NCBI GenBank assembly: GCA_012184525.1 | Contig: WOFQ01000013.1 | Location: 717,446 to 781,445 of the forward strand | Origin: Xenoacremonium recifei | Taxonomy: Eukaryota; Ascomycota; Sordariomycetes; Hypocreales; Nectriaceae | Direction: 5' to 3' | DNA length: 64,000 bases | Shown: positions 56,122-64,000 of the stretch, in pieces | Position numbering within the stretch: the stretch's first letter is position 1 | How the letters are laid out: the number at the start of each line of letters is the position of its first letter | Translations under genes and position numbers: made by a program | The notes under the pieces: model-generated | Seen by the model: the letters and a program-made list of their open reading frames with translations, nothing else | Databases searched by the model: none | Told to the model about the DNA's origin: nothing

Positions 56122-56681
56122 GACGCTTGATTAATTCGCGAATGCTCTCCGCTCGAGTCGGACTCCGGCAGCAGTCTCGGGAATTAAACAGTACAGTAAT
56201 CTCGATGACCGACAGAGAACGTGACAGAGGACCATCCAATGCGGGTCGAATTATGAGTGCCGATCACGCCCTTTCTGCAGTCAGCAGGAAAACACGTGTG
56301 AAGGAGTCATTGGCAGAGGCTCAGAGCTGAGTCGAAATACGAGGGGGCTGAGGCTAACTGATACCTGAGGCAGCAACATCCGATCAGCCGCGAGACTACT
56401 GAGGGGAATACCTTGACACCATCGAAAGGAATCGAAATAATGTCTGATGAACGCGCATTCATATTTTTTTACTTGAAGTAGTTTCATGAAGGTATGATGC
56501 TCAGCTTTGTCTTGCAGTCTCACAGTTACAGCGCTTCAATGCGAGATTTAAGACAGCTAAACATTGAGACAGAATCGGTACAGGACATTCTTTTTCAGCA
56601 GGAAGCAAATAGGAAAGTATACATTCAATTTTTATAATAAACCCGTTAAGCCTTCATCCTATACCCTTTCTTCTACGCCTC
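56122..56681. other. HET gene promoter region / 3' flank of membrane-protein gene
   Basis: 560 bp without a supported ORF, repeat or RNA gene. Confidence 0.35.
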
Positions 56682-58634
56682 TTAATTCATGACACTGCTC
56701 GCTCTCAACTGGTCCACACTGAAGCTATCCAACTTATCACTCCACCGTTTCCTAAACCCGTAAATCAAGCCTAAAGACACGCTCCCAATCGCCCAAAGGG
56801 AAAAGAAAATTGCGGGGACACTCGGAGGCAAATCACCCGCGGTAAGCAGCTTTCCTGACTTCGAGGATGTCATATTGGCGTTTGGGGCTGCCCCTTCAAA
56901 TCCGTACGTTCCGTCGTACATCATTTGCAGGGCTTCCATGGCGAGTGCTGTTCGGATAGACTTAGCCAGCGTCTCGGGTTGAATATACATATGGTAGGAG
57001 TAAGAATTCGAAATGGTTTCGGGAGATGGTGAGCCCGTTGAAGTGAAGATTTGAAAGAAATTTCCTCGCAGAATACTCTCAGTGCTTCCTCCCAGACGAG
57101 GAACCGGTACGTCAGACATATTCTGGTCCCACGGCGGAGGAGCCTTCTCGAAAGACGAGAATGAAGACTTTCTTGGGTTCAGTTGCGCGGTTCCGAGCGA
57201 AGACAGGATCTCGCAACGAACTCCAATAGGTTTTGCAACTGATTTGACCGTTCTGGAAAACAGTTCGCCATTGGTGGTCTCGTTGAAGTAAATCTTGCTG
57301 CCATAGTCTTCCATCTCACCTGATTCATCCTTGATCTCAAAAAAAGTGTTGTTTCGGACCCAAGTTCCATTATCGGCCTGGATGACGGGACTAGGCATTC
57401 TCTCGATGGTTGTGCTCAACGTGTCATTAAAGTAGAAGTCTTGCGTGTCACCGTAGGCGCCATCGAAGCGAAGCTGCCACAGGGCAAACTCGAAGATATC
57501 GGCATTGCCCGTGTCGCCTTGCTCAAAAGACTCAGGCTCCGACTCGTTGTATGTGCCTAGTGCCGTGCTCGTAACTCCCATCTCCACATATCCCCAGAGG
57601 TTGTTAGAGGCAAGTAAGTTCTGAGTCACGTAGACGTAGATTGCTTGTCCACCTGGTGTGTCAATCAGTAGCCAAGGAGCCTCGTCCAACTGAAAGGTTG
57701 CTGGCGGTCTAGCTGATGACTCCGACTTCTGACTCAAGATCGTGAAGTCTGAAGCCTTGTCCACCATCGTACAGTTGTACGAGGCGCGGAGGCCCCAGCC
57801 TTTGCCCGAGACTGGCATCTTAGCTTGAGGCGCAAGGAAGATATCTGGAATATTCTCGACGAGAGGGAGGGTATTAGGGACGTCGTCAAAACTCGTGTAG
57901 TCTTTGCGGTTCAGGTAGTCGGGAGTGTATAGGAGGCCAAACCCAGGTAGAGTAGCGGGCGGTCCAATTTCCCAGGCGTTGGTAGCGCTGGTTTGGAAGT
58001 TCGGTACCTGTCTGGCATTGAACGACTCCCATGTGCGGCCGATCACCTCGGGGGCAGTCGATACGTGGATGTAGCCGTCAGATAAGTTCTGGGATAGACC
58101 CGAAAGTGGTAGACCGATGAAAACGAGAAGACTCAGCACCGTAAGTAGCCAAAATAGGCCGCTCGGTCCACGTCCCACCCGAACCATGAACTTCAAGGTA
58201 TAAAACCATCCTTCAGGGCCGCTCCATCTTGTCTTGACGTGCAACTTGAGAGCGTTCATGTCACGAACCCTCCAGGTCCGTGACTCTAGCATAGCAGCCT
58301 CAACGCCGAGAAGGCCGTCTTTTGACCAGTCCAGGCCAAAAACGCCCACGATAAACCACACATAGAATATCCATTGCTCATCAATGTCGCCAAACTTGAT
58401 CGCGTCGCTCTCTCGAGGTCGAATGAACAAGAGCCAGATGACATAGTAGAAGGCAGTTACCAGAAGAGGGGCGACGATGACAAGGATGGTCCGCTTCCAG
58501 TACCGTCGGCGAGGAGTGTTGGTCAACGGCCGTACGGAAGTAGTATCATTGACTTTGTACGCAGAGGGGACGGCATTCGGGTCAAGAAGAGCATAAGTCT
58601 GGGCAGGAGGAGTTCTCCATGTTTGCTGGCTCAT
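56682..58634 (-). CDS. fungal integral membrane protein of unknown function
   Basis: One exon; 650 residues from the Met at 58634 (MSQQTWRTPP), with an in-frame alternative Met at 58658. Hydrophobic segments: ILVIVAPLLVTAFYYVIWLLF near residue 55, WIFYVWFIVGVFGL near 95, LFWLLTVLSLLVFIGLPL near 165, and a single C-terminal one (PAIFFSLWAIGSVSLGLIYGF) near 615. Between the third and fourth lies a ~430-residue loop with many N-glycosylation sequons (NLSD, NCTM, NESE, NDTL, NGTW, NNTF, NETT, NMSD, NMTS), hence probably extracellular or lumenal. No enzyme or transporter motif is recognised. This topology, with three early helices, a large glycosylated ectodomain and one C-terminal helix, is seen in uncharacterised fungal membrane proteins. 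Confidence 0.85.
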   Translation of the reverse strand: MSQQTWRTPPAQTYALLDPNAVPSAYKVNDTTSVRPLTNTPRRRYWKRTILVIVAPLLVTAFYYVIWLLFIRPRESDAIKFGDIDEQWIFYVWFIVGVFGLDWSKDGLLGVEAAMLESRTWRVRDMNALKLHVKTRWSGPEGWFYTLKFMVRVGRGPSGLFWLLTVLSLLVFIGLPLSGLSQNLSDGYIHVSTAPEVIGRTWESFNARQVPNFQTSATNAWEIGPPATLPGFGLLYTPDYLNRKDYTSFDDVPNTLPLVENIPDIFLAPQAKMPVSGKGWGLRASYNCTMVDKASDFTILSQKSESSARPPATFQLDEAPWLLIDTPGGQAIYVYVTQNLLASNNLWGYVEMGVTSTALGTYNESEPESFEQGDTGNADIFEFALWQLRFDGAYGDTQDFYFNDTLSTTIERMPSPVIQADNGTWVRNNTFFEIKDESGEMEDYGSKIYFNETTNGELFSRTVKSVAKPIGVRCEILSSLGTAQLNPRKSSFSSFEKAPPPWDQNMSDVPVPRLGGSTESILRGNFFQIFTSTGSPSPETISNSYSYHMYIQPETLAKSIRTALAMEALQMMYDGTYGFEGAAPNANMTSSKSGKLLTAGDLPPSVPAIFFSLWAIGSVSLGLIYGFRKRWSDKLDSFSVDQLRASSVMN

Positions 58635-59735
58635 TTTGAATAGTGAGAAGCAGCACAAACGACCGTGAGGATGGGGCTCTGCAACACGGCGGACAACCCT
58701 ACCATTTATGATCCTGGGCCTGCTTGCTCTGGGGTTTCAGCTGAAGCGCGAGGACCGAAGCGCCATCTTGTTAAGTGCAACACAAGCTCCACAGAGAGAG
58801 ACGTGATTTGTGTATACTATTCCGGGTTGCAGAAGCTAGAATCAACTGGGACGGAGTTGGGGGCCAACGCAAAGGTTCGTCTCTTGGCAAGGGGCGGCCG
58901 GAGCTTGCCCTCAGTTCCTTCGCGCGCTTCGAGAACGGGGTATTTGCTAAGGGGGACGGAATAGAGCATGGGTCGGTTTCGGGGAAAGCGACAGCCTGCG
59001 TCTTGACCATGGCTAGACCGGGTTAAAACAGCATCACAAATAGTATTTACTTGCCTCTGTGGCTTCAAAAAGACGACACTAGATATCACATGCTACGGCT
59101 CTTAAGCTTAATATTTGAGTCTTTCAGCTCTTTGCCTGCCCCAAAGATCCCTGCGCATCCACCACGGTTATTGCACACACAACCCTGTCACCAGACGCTC
59201 ATAATAGGTAACGATCCGCGAAATTTCCCGCACATACCCAGTTTCGCCGCCCAGCCGCCTCAATATTTGTCTTGGCATCTTACATGCCCGTATCTTGTCA
59301 AGTCAGAGGACAGCTACGTGATACTTTAGCGCGTTAACCCACGGGAGGCGAATGGCATCCGCACTTAGCTGAATCCTTCGACATGCGGCTGATCCCGCAG
59401 CTTATCTTAAGACCACTCATAAGCTGCGAAAGGGACGTCCGCTCCGCTCTGGTATGACAAAGTGATTGTTAGGTCGAAGTGCAATCGGGGTTGCCATAAT
59501 ATGTGGTAAAGGTCCTATGATCGATGCTCCACCCAGCTCAAACATATCCTGCAATTCGATTTCTCGTTCATAGGGTTGTGACTGATTGACAAGTTCTTGT
59601 ACGGAGCAAACCTGCCTGGAGTTTAAGAAATGTGTTGGGCTTGATCACCTGAAGCGTTTAGAATCATACGGGGGTGCAAGAGCAGGACTCAGTCTAAATA
59701 TAAATGCTATCTGAGCTCCCTGAAACTTGAGCGGG
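58635..59735. other. 1.1-kb intergenic region, no gene
   Basis: Promoter of the membrane-protein gene at the left, 3' flank of the potassium transporter at the right. Short frames on both strands around 58665-59089 lack domains. Confidence 0.35.
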
Positions 59736-62379
59736 CTAAACCTCCTTGACAAATCCCACTTCAACAACACGCTCCATCGCCAGCTTCAAGTTAGCAATCT
59801 TAGCACGAGTGTTGTCCCTGATCCAGAGGAAAGTCCACAGACCAATCCTTCTGAAAATGCCAGTCTCCTTCCGAATCCGCATCTGCCCTTTGCCAACAAT
59901 GTACAACACCTTTTGTGCGTGAGCACGATCTAAGCGTTCCAACTCTGCCGCAATCATCTGGTCTCTAGCATCCTGTTTGCTCTCCTCTTCTCCAGTACCC
60001 GTCGATGGCTGGGTGGATTCTTGGTCGGTAGCCGCAACAGACTTGTCAGCCCCTCGTCGCACGACAAACTTGCGAACCTGCTCGTAGATCAAAGCCCCCA
60101 GATCCGGGCTGACAACCTCGTCCATGAAGCCATGGCGGACAACCAGGCGGTAACAGCCGGGTATGCTCGTGAAGCGAGAGACATGGTAACGCTCGTCGTC
60201 GGGGACAGAGGGAGTCTCCACGGGATGCAGGTGGAAAAACACCGAGACCTCAGGGACCGCAACAAGTTTGGATACAAAGTGGGTGAAGACGCTGGGAGTC
60301 TGTACACCGGTCTTGTCGAAGAAGATACCGAAGCCATTGGTACAAGAAAGCTTATCTCCTCCCCAGCGTGGAGTAAGTGTCAATGTGCCCTCCTCGGTTT
60401 TCGACACCAGAGTGCTTGGCTGGAAGCGATCCTCCGCTTCAGCACGCCACTGGTTCTCCTTGCCGAATCTCCATAGCAAGAACATACTCGCCATGAGTGT
60501 CGCAATCAGCAAGGTGAGCCATGCTCCGTCCGGCACTTTGTTGAGAGCCGATGAAAGATATAAGCCGTCCAAGGTCGCAAAGGTCAAGGTAGGGAAGATC
60601 ACAACCCAGATTGGCAGACGCCAGACAAGGATCGCAACCAACGTAACCATGAGGGTATCAAAGAAAGTTACAAAGATAACGCAAACGCCGTAGGCATGAC
60701 CCAGACTTGTGGTGTTGTTGTACACAGCAGTGACAAGAATGGTGAGAATCATGAGCAACCAGTTCAAGAAAGGAACATAGACCTGGCCGTGGAATGTAGA
60801 AGAGGTATGAACGACCTTCATTTGAGGGCAAAACGATAGTTTCATAATTTGAGAAGACAACTAATGAATCAGTTAGCTTAGAAGTTCGAAGATAGGCCCT
60901 CTGGTGAGCTGTAAGGGAGACTTGCCTGGAAAGTTGCGGTAATAATCGCCTGCGACGCAACAATAGCAGCCAACACTGCCAGGATCAAGCTCGGATAGAG
61001 CATGCCCGGTGGCACCGTGTTGAAGAAAGGGTTGGAGTATTTCTCAGGCATGACAGAGATGTGCGCGGCTTGGCCACTATAGGCCAGCAGCAGACATGGA
61101 TACGTCCACGACAACCAGCTTATTTGCACAGCCCGCATGCTGAAGGCACCCAAGTCGGCGAAAAGAGCCTCGACGCCAGTGAACGCCAGCAAGACACCTC
61201 CAAGCATCTTCCACCCCTCTGTCTTGTGCTCAATGAAGAACTCAATGGCAAAGGAAGGACTGAAGGCCTTGAGGACGGAATGGTCGTACTTGACAAGGTT
61301 GTAGATGCCAAATGAGCCGTTGAAGCCAAGCCAGAGGATGATGATTGGCGCAAAGGATGAGGCAAGTTTGGTCGTCCCCAGGGGTTGGATCAGAAAGAGC
61401 ACAACCAGGATGCCACAAGAGGTACCGACAATAGTGGATGTACTAATGTCTGGCTTCACGACTGACAAACCTTGGATCGCACCAAGGACGGACTGCGCTG
61501 GAGTCAGAACACCATCGGCGATGACCATAGAGACGGCCAGGACACCGATGGTCTTCAAGGCAGCACGAAAGACCTTGCTCTTTTCAATGACGTTGCGGAT
61601 GTTCCGAGTGGCGGGACGGACATCTTGGGTGTTGTGCCGCTCTATCCGGACAGTAGCCTCTTCACGAGGATCTCTGTTGGTGATGTTTACCTTGGACTCA
61701 GTTAGATGAATTGCTTCTTGTGCTTGGGAAGTAATGGTACGAACAAATCGTGACAGAAGAGAATAGCAGCTAAATGTACCGCCTTCGCCCTCGTTATCGG
61801 CATGGAGAATGATAAAAATGTATTTAGTCGTAACCATAAGCGTCAAAGACCAGATGATCAACGACAACACTTGGATAATATCATGCGTCGAAGGAGGACC
61901 GGTAAAGACGGACGAGTATACGTAGAGAGGGCTACGCAGATATGAGTATTGTTTTTGTTTTTCTGTTTTTAAAATTATTGTGTACGCACCTCGTTCCAAT
62001 GTCGCCGTAGATGACACCAATCGACTGGTATGCTAACCTGTCGGCACAAGCATCAGCAAAATGAAGCGCTCTCGACCAAGGGAGAATGCGATACTCACCA
62101 GAGCAGTGTTGTGCCGCGGAAGACTTGCTTCTTGCGGCCATCGTCACGACGCCAGTCACCGCCTTCTTCAGTATCGACTCTGGAATCGCGGGTGCGAGAG
62201 CGCGAGATACTGCGGGCCTCAGTCGCGACACGCGAGAGCGTGCGGCCATAGTAAATTCCACCAGCAACGCCGGTACTAGAACCAATGTCAGGGCGCTGCC
62301 ATCCTTTCTGCTCTTCGTAAGCGGAGCTGGATCGGATGCGCTCTAATTTGTCCTCGATGGTGATCTTAGGTTGGGCCAT
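59736..62379 (-). CDS. HAK1: HAK/KUP-type high-affinity potassium transporter
   Basis: Four exons, 62379-62099, 62037-61990, 61931-60926 and 60860-59736, give 819 residues. KUP/HAK signatures: LAYQSIGVIYGDIGTSPLYVYSS (assembled from three exons), NEGEGGTFSCYSLL, VIADGVLTPAQSVLGA, NGSFGIYNL, FTGVEALFADLGAFS and ATFQLSSQIMKLSFCPQMKVVHTS. About twelve membrane segments are followed by a long cytosolic C-terminus (from about residue 600), usual for this family. It imports K+ at the plasma membrane, coupled to H+ or Na+, especially at low potassium. The N-terminal ~90 residues are a hydrophilic Arg/Ser-rich tail. The last intron (60925-60861) has a GC donor (CAG|GCAAGT) with a TAG acceptor; this join is the only one that restores the conserved ATFQL..QIMKL segment. 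Confidence 0.94.
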
Positions 62380-63568
62380 GAGAGGTCGAGAAGAGGAGGC
62401 GACAGAAGAGGGAATGAAACGACCTCAGAGGGATGGCACGAGCGCAATAGGCAGGTGTAGGAGCGAGAAGAGAGAGAAGAGAAGGTGAGAGGTTGGATAC
62501 GAGTGCAAGAAAAATGCTCGCTGCACGGGTCTTTTATGCTGTGGCCAAGACGGCGATGTATGTCTACAGAGGGCGCCGCAAAAGAGACAAGAGAGCCGGA
62601 AAAGCTACCAAAACGAGTCAAGCAGAAAGGCAAGACGCTTCTGATCTTTATGAGCGAATTTCTGGCCAGGGACTTCTGCTGTGATGGAATCTACTCCAGT
62701 AGAACTTGAGGGCATGCCCTCGTGCCTTTCTGCATCAGGGCAGCGGCATGGCCAGGATAGCGCCGCCCAGGGAAACAAGATTGTCAGTCTGCGGTGCGAG
62801 AGGGGACCAGAAGGGGTCCTGGGCTAAGCAGCGGCGCAAGGGGCGTGGCCAGAGGCGAGTGTCGGGACGTGGGCACGCGTCATATGCCATGATGGGCCAG
62901 TTCTCGGCTCGAGGCGGTCCATGAGCCATCTCCCTGGTGAGACGTCAGCGGGGATGCTTGCGACAAACTGCCGGATCTGGGGTTCAGTCTGTTTAGGGCT
63001 GCTAAGCTTCTGCTAAGGCAGACTAAGCTCGGGGCGCTCAGCGGCCTACCAGATCTTGCTGGCTCACCTATCACGGTCCAGCCAAAGCAACATCACGGAC
63101 CGGGAACCTCACAGCAGCGAGGTCCACTGGAATTGGCCGAAAGCTTGAATGCAGACGCCCGCAGGCTCTGCACAGCCCCCTGGTGCGCTTCCCGTGGTGC
63201 GGATATTGACGCCGGCGATGCGTCCGTAAACAGCTAGCAATGGCCAGATCGTGCCAGCGTTTGTGAGCGCGCGAGGTACGTATGTACGGAAAATAATTTG
63301 CTCAAGCGCCCTGATCTACGTTGTGAGGGCTTCTACAGTGGGCGGTGATGAAGGTTTCTATGAGCGATTATCCCAGAGCACGACGAGCTGCACTAGATGG
63401 GAGGCCTCGTGGCTCTGCCAAGGGCACAGGAAACTCCGCTTGTTTGCGACGAGAAACAAGAAATTCCCAGGAGCAAAAAAAAGTCGATCATGTTTCGAAA
63501 CGAACTGCATTCGTCCGGCAGTAAGTAGTTGTAAACAATCGCGACCGGCGGCAAAACAAAAAATGATT
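62380..63568. other. promoter region of the potassium transporter
   Basis: About 1.2 kb with purine-rich tracts near 62390-62510 just upstream of the start codon. Small ORFs are not supported. The tRNA terminator lies at its right end. Confidence 0.4.
63558..63563 (-). terminator. RNA polymerase III T-run terminator of tRNA-Asn
   Basis: Six T on the minus strand, 5 nt after the end of the tRNA, the expected Pol III terminator. Confidence 0.8.
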
Positions 63569-63642
63569 CTCCCCGAGGTGGGCTCGAACCACCAACCTCC
63601 TGATTAACAGTCAGACGCGCTAGCCAATTGCGCCATCGGGGA
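63569..63642 (-). tRNA. tRNA-Asn (anticodon GTT)
   Basis: 74 nt, no intron. The acceptor stem TCCCCGA pairs with TCGGGGA, with discriminator G. The A box is in TGGCGCAATTGG, the anticodon stem-loop reads CTGACTGTTAATCAG with GTT in the loop, and the T arm contains GGTTCGAGCC. The CCA end is not encoded, as in eukaryotes. A T6 run follows on the same strand. Confidence 0.96.
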
Positions 63643-64000
63643 TTAACCAATGCTTTCAGTCTCTACAAATTCGGCCCAAGTTGGCTTGGCCTGACTCCTT
63701 CCTGGTACTACACATTCGACATACCCTGAAGATCGAATGATCACTTGTTGCTTGTTCGCCACTGCATATCCAGATCGAAGAAATATTTTTTTTTCATTCT
63801 AGTCTTTTTTAGGTGATTTTAGGAACCTTAGAAATGTTACTGCAGGGTTACGGAGTAGAGGTGATTGAGTCTTTAACTTATTAGTCTCTCAAATTTTCTT
63901 TCATTTATGGAGCATCGGTCATGTCCTTTCACATGCTGTCCGTGAGTGATATATTTGGAAGAACGCAATTTTTTTTTTATCCTCGGACTCTTGGGGGGGG
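63643..64000. other. upstream flank of tRNA, window end
   Basis: AT-rich with several T-runs; ends in a run of eight G at the window edge. No gene. Confidence 0.4.

Overview
The window is nuclear DNA of a filamentous ascomycete (Pezizomycotina, probably Sordariomycetes; I cannot name the species). Evidence: about 45 small introns of roughly 45-100 nt with GT..AG ends and CTAAC/CTAAT/CTGAC branch-like motifs, plus fungal-specific families (HET, 2EXR, MHYT, fungal rhodopsin-domain, OTT_1508-like deaminase, HAK-type K+ transporter, Rxt3). About 23 protein genes and one tRNA-Asn are supported. There is no transposon, CRISPR array, rRNA or secondary-metabolite backbone gene.

Layout. 0-16 kb: a HET-domain gene, a small secreted cysteine-rich protein, an amino-acid permease, a secreted multicopper oxidase, a VOC/glyoxalase-fold protein, a 2EXR protein, a DUF6454-like secreted or anchored protein and an alpha/beta hydrolase. 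16-21 kb: a frameshifted small gene, a C2H2 zinc-finger gene with an in-frame TAG, and an OTT_1508-like deaminase. 23-31 kb is a conserved core: Rxt3 (Rpd3L histone deacetylase subunit), SDH8/SDHAF4 (complex II assembly) and a PHO89/pho-4 type phosphate symporter. 31-37 kb: a SnoaL-like protein and two head-to-head, apparently paralogous ~460-residue proteins of a family I cannot name. 39-47 kb: a ferric reductase with a frameshift and an upstream ATCTGATAA iron-GATA site, an MHYT membrane protein and a rhodopsin-domain membrane protein. 47.8-56.1 kb: a 1,526-residue NLR-like (STAND/NACHT) protein followed on the same strand by a second HET-domain gene. 56.7-63.6 kb: an unidentified membrane protein, a HAK potassium transporter and tRNA-Asn(GTT).

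How the parts relate. Core metabolism, transport and chromatin genes alternate with accessory genes of families tied to fungal self/non-self recognition and conflict (two HET genes, an NLR, a deaminase, a paralogous pair). No operon-like pathway is evident. The strongest candidates for something undescribed are the divergent 32.3-37.1 kb pair and the NLR, whose P-loop lies on a 25-nt microexon with two in-frame acceptors. A cross-gene oddity is repeated use of AAG 3' splice sites: four are forced by reading frame and two more are candidates. Several breaks (frameshifts near 16.6 and 39.7 kb, TAG at 18.04 kb) are either decaying genes or assembly errors. All gene models come from reading the sequence by eye, without homology searches.
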